Assembly: GCA_016463455.1 (NCBI GenBank)
Contig: JAEMRG010000134.1
Location: 1 to 5,770 of the forward strand
DNA length: 5,770 nt
Source of the DNA: Rhodoferax sp.
GTDB taxonomy: Bacteria > Pseudomonadota > Gammaproteobacteria > Burkholderiales > Burkholderiaceae_C
Direction: 5' to 3'
The notes under the pieces were generated by a model that saw only the letters and a list, made by a program, of their open reading frames with translations, did not search any database and was not told the origin of the DNA. Positions within the stretch are counted from its first letter, which is position 1; every line of letters starts with the position of its first letter. Of this stretch, positions 1-5,220 are shown piece after piece. Made by a program: the position numbers and the translations under genes.

Positions 1-82
1 TGAAAAGCGTTTGCAAGATGCAGGACGCGAGCGTGACGCCCCGATGCCGGTGGCCGCGGCCCACGGCTGTGCCAGCCACTAA
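1..82 (+). CDS. C-terminal end of an upstream gene, probably a DUF971 domain protein (5' partial)
   Basis: An open frame enters the window at base 2 and ends at TAA (80-82), giving a 26-residue tail that begins EKRLQDAG and ends in HGCASH. Only this tail is visible, so no domain can be seen. In Burkholderiales the gene directly upstream of ubiE commonly encodes a small DUF971 protein (related to the N-terminal domain of gamma-butyrobetaine hydroxylase), and these often end in a variable linker followed by a His/Gly/Cys-rich tail; the tail seen here fits. The stop lies 15 bases before the ubiE start, so the two genes are probably co-transcribed. That a gene ends here is fairly secure; its identity is inferred mainly from context. 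Confidence 0.5.
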   Translation, partial: EKRLQDAGRERDAPMPVAAAHGCASH

Positions 83-97
83 ATTTGATACAGCACC

Positions 98-829
98 ATG
101 AGCACCACGCATTTCGGATTTCAGTCGGTGGAGGAAGCAGAAAAAGCACGCCGTGTACGCGGTGTGTTTGATTCGGTAGCTTCCAAATACGACGTCATGA
201 ACGACTTGATGTCAGGCGGCCTGCACCGCGCTTGGAAGGCCTATACCGTGCTGGTGGCGAACTTGCAGGAAGGCGACAAAGCCCTGGACATTGCCGGTGG
301 CACCGGTGACCTGGCGCTGGCCTTTGCCGGCAAAGTGGGTAAGCGCGGTCAGGTGGTGCATACCGACATCAACCACGCCATGCTCAGCACCGGGCGTAAC
401 CGCCTGCTTGACGCCGGTGTACTTCTGCCCACGGTGGTGTGTGACGCCGAGCGTCTGCCCTTTACCGATGGCTATTTCGACCTGGTCAGCGTGGCCTTTG
501 GCCTGCGCAATATGACGCACAAAGACCTGGCGCTCGCAGAGATGTGCCGCGTGCTGCGCCCGGGCGGCAAGCTGCTGGTGCTGGAGTTTTCCAAGATTGC
601 CCCGCCCCTGGAAAAGGCCTATGACTGGTATTCGTTTAAGGTCTTACCCGTCTTAGGTAAGCTTGTGGCTGGTGATGACGCTAGCTACCGTTACCTAGCC
701 GAGTCCATCCGCATGCATCCGGGCCAGGACGAACTCAAGGCCATGATGCATACCGGTGGTTTCGGCCATGTGGACTACCACAACCTGACCGGTGGCATAG
801 CGGCGTTACATGTGGGTATCAAGTGCTGA
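98..829 (+). CDS. ubiE: Ubiquinone/menaquinone biosynthesis C-methyltransferase UbiE
   Basis: 243-residue class I SAM-dependent methyltransferase, the usual full length for UbiE. It C-methylates the demethylated benzoquinol intermediate in ubiquinone synthesis (and demethylmenaquinol where menaquinone is made), acting at the inner face of the cytoplasmic membrane. The first UbiE signature is at residues 31-47 (YDVMNDLMSGGLHRAWK). The SAM-binding glycine loop is at 63-73 (LDIAGGTGDLA). An acidic residue ending the second strand is D90, and the second UbiE signature is at 151-165 (RVLRPGGKLLVLEFS). The C-terminal region with SYRYLAESI and the final GGIAALHVGIK is also typical. The ATG at 98 gives the family's normal N-terminus; no strong Shine-Dalgarno is visible in the 15-base gap. 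Downstream are ubiJ and ubiB, so this is the head of a ubi cluster. Since the lineage is expected to rely on ubiquinone, the ubiquinone reaction is the likely main role. Confidence 0.97.
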   Translation: MSTTHFGFQSVEEAEKARRVRGVFDSVASKYDVMNDLMSGGLHRAWKAYTVLVANLQEGDKALDIAGGTGDLALAFAGKVGKRGQVVHTDINHAMLSTGRNRLLDAGVLLPTVVCDAERLPFTDGYFDLVSVAFGLRNMTHKDLALAEMCRVLRPGGKLLVLEFSKIAPPLEKAYDWYSFKVLPVLGKLVAGDDASYRYLAESIRMHPGQDELKAMMHTGGFGHVDYHNLTGGIAALHVGIKC

Positions 830-854
830 CGAAGTGTTCAATGGCTAGGGGTGC

Positions 855-890
855 GCTTGCAAAGCGCGGTCCGGGCCGCACTTAACAAGC
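855..890 (+). other. Long imperfect hairpin in the ubiE - Tim44-gene intergenic region
   Basis: An inverted repeat fills the middle of the 99-base gap. GCTTG (855-859) pairs with CAAGC (886-890), AAG (862-864) with CTT (881-883), and GCGGT (866-870) with GCCGC (875-879, including one G-T pair), leaving a CCGG tetraloop (871-874). A 2x2 internal loop (860-861/884-885) and one C/A mismatch (865/880) interrupt the stem, for 13 base pairs in total. It starts 26 bases after the ubiE stop. No T-run follows directly; the nearest is five Ts at 904-908, so a standard intrinsic terminator is doubtful. It may be a weak attenuator, an mRNA-processing or stabilising stem, or chance. Seen directly by base pairing; function is inferred. 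Confidence 0.55.
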
Positions 891-915
891 CTTGGGAAAT
901 AGGTTTTTCTAGTTT

Positions 916-922
916 GGAAGGA
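916..922 (+). promoter_or_regulatory. Shine-Dalgarno site fixing the start of the Tim44-like gene
   Basis: GGAAGGA lies 6 bases before the ATG at 929, a strong and well-spaced ribosome binding site. It supports that ATG over the in-frame GTG at 851, which would add 26 residues encoded across the intergenic hairpin and would bury the signal peptide inside the protein. Confidence 0.8.
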
Positions 923-928
923 TTCGAT

Positions 929-1870
929 ATGAAATGGTTGACTGCTTTTTTAGCGACTTTTATGTTGTTGTTCAGCTTGCAGGCCGAAGCTGGGCGTCTG
1001 GCCGGTGGCAAATCGATGGGGCGTCAATCGAGCAATGTCACCCAGCGTGACAGCGCGCCTGCTGCGCCTTCGCAAGGCATTGGCAATGCAGCGGGCAAGC
1101 CGGGTGCCGCGGCAGCGGCGCCAAGCCGCCCTTGGGGCGCGATGCTCGGCGGTCTGGCAGCAGGCCTGGGCTTGGCCTGGCTGGCGAGCTCCATGGGCTT
1201 GGGCGAAGGTATGGGCCAGATATTGCTCATCGTCGGTGCACTGATGCTGGCCTTTATGGTGTTTCGTTATTTCATGCGCAACCGCCGCCCCCAGAGCGAT
1301 GGCTATGCCTATGCCGGTGACTCGATGAATACGCAGCAGCGTACCGCCTACCGGCCCGAAAACGTGGGCAATGACGCTTCGGCCCGCCCCTGGGAACGTG
1401 AGCAGCAGGGCACCCCATTCCAGGGCGCCTCGGCGAGTGGCGGCTCGATGATCGGCTCAGCGCTATCAGGTTCGCAGGCCTGGGGCGTGCCCGAAGGCTT
1501 TGACAGCGAAGGCTTTATACGCGCTGCCAAGGCCAATTTCATTACCTTGCAAGCGGCCTGGGACAAGGCCGACATCAGCAGCCTGCGGGCCATGATGACC
1601 GACGCCATGCTGACCGAAATCCGCAGCCAGCTCTCTGAGCGTGAGTCCCACACCGGCGCCAAGCCCAACCAGACCGAGGTCTTGTCCATCGACGCGCATT
1701 TGCTGGGGATTGAGGAGTCGGCTGATGAATACATGGCCAGTGTGGAGTTCACCGGCATGATCCGCGAAGAGCCATCCGCGAGCCCCAGCCCCTTCCGCGA
1801 GGTCTGGAATATGACCAAACCCAGGACCGGCGGTGGCTGGCTGGTGGCCGGAGTACAGGCTTTGCAGTAG
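929..1870 (+). CDS. Tim44-like domain membrane/exported protein
   Basis: 313 residues from the ATG at 929, chosen for its strong Shine-Dalgarno and because translation then begins directly with a signal sequence. Residues 1-21 form a cleavable-looking signal peptide (MKW, hydrophobic core LTAFLATFMLLFSL, cleavage motif AEA before G22). A low-complexity Ala/Ser/Pro/Gly linker covers about 30-68. Two hydrophobic segments at about 72-91 and 97-115, rich in Gly/Ala/Leu, are followed by the positive stop FMRNRR. A polar, Gly/Ser-rich linker spans about 121-186, and residues 187-313 resemble the Tim44-like domain, an NTF2-like fold known from mitochondrial Tim44 and from bacterial proteins of unknown role. 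The domain ends with GGGWLVAGVQALQ, typical of the family. Depending on topology, the domain may face cytoplasm or periplasm. The gene sits between ubiE and ubiJ, so a membrane scaffolding role near quinone synthesis is conceivable, but this is inference only; no function is established. Confidence 0.88.
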   Translation: MKWLTAFLATFMLLFSLQAEAGRLAGGKSMGRQSSNVTQRDSAPAAPSQGIGNAAGKPGAAAAAPSRPWGAMLGGLAAGLGLAWLASSMGLGEGMGQILLIVGALMLAFMVFRYFMRNRRPQSDGYAYAGDSMNTQQRTAYRPENVGNDASARPWEREQQGTPFQGASASGGSMIGSALSGSQAWGVPEGFDSEGFIRAAKANFITLQAAWDKADISSLRAMMTDAMLTEIRSQLSERESHTGAKPNQTEVLSIDAHLLGIEESADEYMASVEFTGMIREEPSASPSPFREVWNMTKPRTGGGWLVAGVQALQ

Positions 1871-1932
1871 GCCTGCGCTGCGGTGCCCCTGACAGGCTGC
1901 CGCTCAAGCGACATCGGGAATAATCGGGGACT

Positions 1933-2496
1933 ATGGCAACACAGTCCCCTTTTTCTTTTGCGCAAAACTTTTTTGCCCAAGGCTCCACCGCTTTGACCCC
2001 GCCCGACTGGGCGCTTGACGAATTGCAAAGGCGCGTGGTTTTACTGCTCAACCATGTGCTCATGCAAGAACCCCAGGCTATGGCGCGTCTGGTGCAACAG
2101 CAGGGGCGCTTGCTTAAAGTGCAGTGGATGCAATGGCATTTGCAACTGCGCATCAGCCCGGCGGGCTTGTTCGAGCATGTGCCGCTGGGTGCGGTCGGCG
2201 ACACGGTGGACTTGCAACTGACCTTGACAGCGGCCAATCCATGGCAGGTCTTGCAGCCTTTGCTGGACGGCGGCAAACCCGATGTACAGGTGCAAGGCGA
2301 TGTGCAACTGGCCGCTGACATCAATTGGCTGATAGACCATGTGCGATGGGACGTCGAAGCCGACCTGGCGCGCATCATGGGCGATGTGCCGGCGCATATG
2401 CTGTCGCAGGGCGTCCAGCGCATGGTGCAAGGCTTGCGGCAGTTTGCGGGCAGCGTACGCCCTGCGGGCAGCGCAAGTGCCGAAAGCGCTGCATGA
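1933..2496 (+). CDS. ubiJ: Ubiquinone biosynthesis accessory factor UbiJ (SCP2 domain)
   Basis: 187-residue soluble protein, slightly shorter than E. coli UbiJ (about 200). UbiJ binds ubiquinone-pathway lipids through an SCP2 (sterol carrier protein 2) domain and, with UbiK, supports the soluble multi-enzyme Ubi complex. The SCP2-like region spans about residues 30-135 and includes the hydrophobic helix LQRRVVLLLNHVL and the strand-rich section around 65-100. The most diagnostic stretch is VQGDVQLAADINWLIDHVRW (119-138) followed by DVEADLARIMGDVPAH, which closely resembles the conserved UbiJ C-terminal half. Position between ubiE and ubiB is the same as in enterobacteria, apart from the inserted Tim44-like gene. 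The ATG at 1933 gives the expected MATQSPFSF start; GGGGA ends only 2 bases before it and another GGGA lies 13 bases before, so the Shine-Dalgarno is not ideally spaced. The stop overlaps the ubiB start. Confidence 0.88.
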   Translation: MATQSPFSFAQNFFAQGSTALTPPDWALDELQRRVVLLLNHVLMQEPQAMARLVQQQGRLLKVQWMQWHLQLRISPAGLFEHVPLGAVGDTVDLQLTLTAANPWQVLQPLLDGGKPDVQVQGDVQLAADINWLIDHVRWDVEADLARIMGDVPAHMLSQGVQRMVQGLRQFAGSVRPAGSASAESAA

Positions 2497-4070
2497 TGCG
2501 CATTACCCGAGGCTTGTTTATTGCCTATGTGGTGTTTCGCTATGGGCTCGATGCCATTTTCTTGGAGAGCTTGGGCGATAAGCGTTGGGCCCGGGCTCTG
2601 GCAAGCGTGTTGCGCCTGGGGCGACGTTTAGATGCTCCGCGCGGAGCACGTTTGCGTATGGCCCTGGAGCATTTGGGCCCCATATTCGTCAAGCTGGGTC
2701 AGGTGATTTCAACCCGGCGTGATCTCTTAGCTTTGGATATCGCCGACGAATTGGCCAAACTGCAAGACCGAGTGCCGCCCTTTGATTCTGATATCGCGGT
2801 CGCCGCGATTGAAAAGTCGCTGGGCAAGCCGATTGCCGAACTCTTTGTTTCCTTTGAGCGTAAGCCGGTGGCCAGTGCCTCGATTGCCCAAGTGCACTTT
2901 GGCGTCATGCGCACGCGCGAGGGCGGCGAGCGCGAAGTGGCCATCAAGGTGCTGCGCCCAGGCATGCTGGCGGCGATTGACCAGGATCTGGCGCTGATGC
3001 GCTGGATGGCCAACTTTATCGAGCGCTGGTCGGACGACGGGCGGCGCCTCAAACCGCGCGAAGTGGTGGCCGAGTTTGATAAATATCTGCACGACGAGCT
3101 GGACCTGATCCGCGAGGCTTCCAGCGCCGCGCAGTTGCGCCGCAATATGGAAGGCCTGGGGCTGGTCTTGATTCCTGAAATGTTTTGGGACTTGTGCACC
3201 ACCGATGTGCTGGTGATGGAGCGTATGCACGGCCTGCCCATTAGCCAGGTGGACGCTTTGCGCGCAGCGGGCGTGGACATTCCCAGGCTGGCGCGCGACG
3301 GGGTGACTTTGTTTTTTACCCAGGTATTTCGCGACGGCTTTTTCCACGCCGATATGCACCCGGGCAATATCCAGGTGAGTTTGGAGCCGGCCACGCTGGG
3401 CCGCTATATCTCGCTGGACTTTGGCATTGTCGGCTCGCTGACCGAGGTGGATAAAGAATATTTGGCGCAAAATTTTGCGGCCTTTTTCCGGCGTGACTAC
3501 AAACGCGTGGCGCAACTGCATATCGAGTCAGGCTGGGTGCCAGCGGCCACCCGGGTCGATGAGTTGGAGGCTGCCGTACGCGCGGTTTGCGAGCCCTATT
3601 TCGACCGGCCTCTAAAGGAAATTTCTCTGGGCATGGTCTTGTTGCGCTTGTTTCAGACCTCGCGCCGCTTCCATGTAGAAATCCAGCCGCAACTGGTCTT
3701 GCTGCAAAAAACCTTGCTCAACATCGAGGGCCTGGGCCGCCAGCTCGACCCGGATCTGGACCTGTGGGCCACCGCCAAGCCGTTTTTGGAAAAGTGGATG
3801 GGCGACCAGGTGGGCCCGCAAAAGCTCTGGTCCGAAATCAAAAGACAGGCACCGCAGTACGCCAAGGTCTTGCCACAGTTGCCCGTGCTCTTGCATCAGT
3901 ACCTGCAACAAAGCCCGCAAGATGCCGTCCAGCGTGAATTATTGGCGCGGATCTTGGCGCAACAGCAGCGCACCCATGGCTTTTTGCAGGCCGTGGTGTA
4001 TGGCCTGGGCGGTTTTATATTGGGCGTACTCCTGACGCTGGCCCTGGCCAATGGGTATTTCTGGCACTAG
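2493..4070 (+). CDS. ubiB: Ubiquinone biosynthesis regulatory protein kinase/ATPase UbiB
   Basis: 525 residues; member of the UbiB/ADCK/COQ8 atypical kinase family, needed for ubiquinone synthesis at the cytoplasmic membrane and thought to use ATPase activity rather than protein phosphorylation. Visible hallmarks are the KxGQ motif (K67-Q70 in FVKLGQVISTRRDLL), the Ala-rich loop (ASASIAQVH, 127-135), the ATP-binding lysine K152 in VAIKVLRPG, the ExD motif in DELDL (E202, D204), VMERMHG (241-247), the catalytic segment HADMHPGN (285-292) and the metal-binding DFG (309-311). QPQLVLLQKTLLNIEGLGRQL (398-418) matches the family C-lobe. One hydrophobic helix at about 498-519 anchors the C-terminus; E. 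coli UbiB has a longer tail with two spans. The start ATG at 2493 overlaps the ubiJ stop (ATGA); an adjacent in-frame ATG at 2496 (TGATG) would shorten the protein by one residue. Either arrangement suggests translational coupling to ubiJ. The frame stays open upstream to 2325, but that segment overlaps ubiJ and looks non-coding. Confidence 0.96.
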   Translation: MMRITRGLFIAYVVFRYGLDAIFLESLGDKRWARALASVLRLGRRLDAPRGARLRMALEHLGPIFVKLGQVISTRRDLLALDIADELAKLQDRVPPFDSDIAVAAIEKSLGKPIAELFVSFERKPVASASIAQVHFGVMRTREGGEREVAIKVLRPGMLAAIDQDLALMRWMANFIERWSDDGRRLKPREVVAEFDKYLHDELDLIREASSAAQLRRNMEGLGLVLIPEMFWDLCTTDVLVMERMHGLPISQVDALRAAGVDIPRLARDGVTLFFTQVFRDGFFHADMHPGNIQVSLEPATLGRYISLDFGIVGSLTEVDKEYLAQNFAAFFRRDYKRVAQLHIESGWVPAATRVDELEAAVRAVCEPYFDRPLKEISLGMVLLRLFQTSRRFHVEIQPQLVLLQKTLLNIEGLGRQLDPDLDLWATAKPFLEKWMGDQVGPQKLWSEIKRQAPQYAKVLPQLPVLLHQYLQQSPQDAVQRELLARILAQQQRTHGFLQAVVYGLGGFILGVLLTLALANGYFWH

Positions 4071-4076
4071 GCAAAC

Positions 4077-4082
4077 TATAAT
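4077..4082 (+). promoter_or_regulatory. Possible -10 promoter element upstream of fmdB
   Basis: A perfect TATAAT hexamer lies in the 51-base gap between ubiB and fmdB, 39 bases before the fmdB ATG, in the only AT-rich patch of this gap. No acceptable TTGACA-like -35 element is seen 15-18 bases upstream (the bases there, around 4053-4061, match poorly), and there is no extended TG before it. It may start a separate fmdB-DUF502-aspS transcript, but the support is one hexamer. Confidence 0.35.
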
Positions 4083-4121
4083 CATTGGCTTTGCCACCCG
4101 CCCGCCAAAGGCTTTGTTTCC

Positions 4122-4490
4122 ATGCCTATTTACGCCTACAAGTGCAGCTCCTGCGGATTTGCCAAGGACGTTTTGCAAAAAATCTCCGATGAGCCTTTGA
4201 CTGATTGCCCCAGCTGCTGCCAGTCCGCGTTTCAAAAACAATTGACGGCTGCTGGCTTCCAACTCAAGGGCACGGGTTGGTATGTCACCGATTTTCGCGG
4301 CGGCAAGACAGAGGCCCCGGCTGCGGGTGACAGCGATGCAGCACCAAAAACCGAGTCCGATGCAGGTGCTGCCAACACCAGCCCGCCCGCCGGCGCGGAT
4401 GCCCCTGCCACTGCGCCCGCCGCTGCAGCAGCGGCGCCCGTCGACAGCGCCCCTGCGGCCACGAGCACCACGCCTGCGGCCGCTGCTTGA
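4122..4490 (+). CDS. fmdB: FmdB-family zinc-ribbon protein with Ala/Pro-rich tail
   Basis: 122 residues. The N-terminal half is a typical FmdB/Zn-ribbon domain: MPIYAYKCSSCG with C8 and C11 as the first metal pair, CPSC with C29 and C32 as the second, then AAGFQLKGTGWYVTDF (43-58), a strongly conserved family segment. Residue 33, usually Gly after the second pair, is an additional Cys. Residues 62-122 are low complexity, made almost entirely of Ala, Pro, Ser, Thr, Asp and Gly, and are probably disordered. The family name comes from a putative regulator of a formamidase/acetamidase gene in methylotrophs; the real function is unknown in most bacteria, and nothing here suggests amide metabolism. 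It is followed closely by a DUF502 gene and aspS, an arrangement common in Burkholderiales. The ATG at 4122 gives the canonical MPIYxYxC start; only a weak AAAGG precedes it. Confidence 0.9.
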   Translation: MPIYAYKCSSCGFAKDVLQKISDEPLTDCPSCCQSAFQKQLTAAGFQLKGTGWYVTDFRGGKTEAPAAGDSDAAPKTESDAGAANTSPPAGADAPATAPAAAAAAPVDSAPAATSTTPAAAA

Positions 4491-4517
4491 GCGCCGCGTC
4501 CAAGACTGCTGTTACCT

Positions 4518-4521
4518 GGAG
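4518..4521 (+). promoter_or_regulatory. Ribosome binding site deciding the DUF502 gene start
   Basis: GGAG lies 7 bases before the GTG at 4529. It favours that GTG over the upstream in-frame TTG at 4487, which overlaps the fmdB stop and lies in the G+C-rich Ala-coding end of fmdB with no visible Shine-Dalgarno. Confidence 0.6.
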
Positions 4522-4528
4522 TTCCAAA

Positions 4529-5179
4529 GTGCCATTCAAAAAATACCTGCTGACCGGCCTGATGGTGTGGCTGCCGCTGGCGATCACCATCTGGGTGTTG
4601 CTGTGGATGATGAGTGTGTTGGATGGTTTGTTTGGCCAGATGTTAAGTGCCATGTCGGCAGTCAGCTCGGACCAATTTGGCGCATCGCTGGAGAAGCTGC
4701 GTCAAATTCCTGGTCTGGGTGTGGTGCTGGTGCTGGGCTTTATGTTGCTGACCGGTGCCTTGGTGTCCAATGTGGCAGGCCGCTGGTGGCTCAAACAGTG
4801 GAACCGTATGTTTACCCACATACCGGTTGTCAAGTCGATTTATAACAGTGTGAAGAAAGTTTCGGACACGCTGTTTTCCAGCAATGGCAATGCGTTTCGC
4901 ACCGCTTTGTTGGTGCAGTTTCCGCGCCAGGGTAGCTGGACGATTGCTTTCCAAACCGGCGTGCCCAATGGCGAAGTAGCCCGCCATTTGCCGGGCGATC
5001 TGATCAGCGTGTATGTTCCCACCACGCCCAACCCGACCGGCGGTTATTTCCTGTTGCTGCCGCGTTCGGAGGTGATCGAACTGGAAATGAGTGTGGATGA
5101 AGCACTTACCTATGTTATTTCGATGGGCGCAGTGTCGCCAACGGTACGCAGCCCCTCGGACCACGGCCCTGCCACTTAA
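4529..5179 (+). CDS. DUF502 family integral membrane protein
   Basis: 216 residues from the GTG at 4529, which has a well-placed GGAG and gives the family's usual N-terminus (MPFKKYLLTG, directly followed by the first membrane span). The TTG at 4487 would add 14 polar residues and remains an alternative. Two hydrophobic segments are visible at about 7-30 (LLTGLMVWLPLAITIWVLLW) and 62-84 (GLGVVLVLGFMLLTGALVSN). The conserved block RMFTHIPVVKSIYNSVKKVS (93-112) follows, and a second, VPTTPNPTGGYFLLLP (163-178), is also diagnostic of the DUF502/COV family, which includes the plant LCV/COV membrane proteins. The biochemical function is unknown. The gene lies 38 bases after fmdB and 41 bases before aspS, so the three may form one transcript; no functional link to translation is visible in the sequence. 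Confidence 0.9.
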   Translation: MPFKKYLLTGLMVWLPLAITIWVLLWMMSVLDGLFGQMLSAMSAVSSDQFGASLEKLRQIPGLGVVLVLGFMLLTGALVSNVAGRWWLKQWNRMFTHIPVVKSIYNSVKKVSDTLFSSNGNAFRTALLVQFPRQGSWTIAFQTGVPNGEVARHLPGDLISVYVPTTPNPTGGYFLLLPRSEVIELEMSVDEALTYVISMGAVSPTVRSPSDHGPAT

Positions 5180-5194
5180 ATACCTACCTGACTG

Positions 5195-5206
5195 CCCCGC
5201 TAGGGG
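5195..5206 (+). promoter_or_regulatory. Small hairpin covering the likely aspS Shine-Dalgarno
   Basis: CCCC (5195-5198) can pair with GGGG (5203-5206) across a GCTA loop. The GGGG forms part of AGGGGA (5202-5207), the best Shine-Dalgarno match before aspS, 13 bases from the ATG; a second weaker GGA at 5209-5211 is better spaced and unpaired. The stem is only four G-C pairs, so a regulatory effect on aspS translation is speculative. Confidence 0.35.
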
Positions 5207-5220
5207 ATGGAAAACACACC

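Noticed and set aside
857..885. Promoter-like TTGCAA (857-862) with a -10 about 17 bases downstream
   Set aside because: The bases at the -10 position (880-885) match TATAAT at only two or three sites, and the TTGCAA lies within the hairpin arm, which explains it better.
851..928. N-terminal extension of the Tim44-like protein from the GTG at 851
   Set aside because: It would be encoded across the intergenic hairpin, has no Shine-Dalgarno of its own, and would place 26 residues before an otherwise clean signal peptide. The ATG at 929 has a strong ribosome binding site.
1871..1897. Short inverted repeat GCCTG/CAGGC after the Tim44-gene stop, as a terminator
   Set aside because: Only five pairs with a 17-base loop and no T-run; it is too weak to support termination.
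1348..2423. Overlapping antisense open frames (1348-2028 and 1749-2423)
   Set aside because: They run through two well-supported genes on the + strand, overlap each other, and have Cys/Ser/Arg-rich compositions with no family resemblance.
2325..2492. Upstream open extension of the ubiB frame
   Set aside because: It overlaps ubiJ in another frame, has an Arg/Cys/Gly-rich composition unlike a real domain, and UbiB homologues begin near MRxxRGLF, matching 2493-2496.
2727..3521. Antisense open frame of 264 codons opposite ubiB
   Set aside because: The translation has no recognisable domain, is His/Gln/Arg-rich, and lies opposite a strongly conserved gene; it is a by-product of codon bias on the coding strand.
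4087..4116. Direct repeat GGCTTTG (4087-4093 and 4110-4116) with an intervening CAAAG, as a switch-like leader before fmdB
   Set aside because: The pairing arms are five bases long and A+T-rich; such matches are expected by chance, and no ligand-binding RNA motif is seen.
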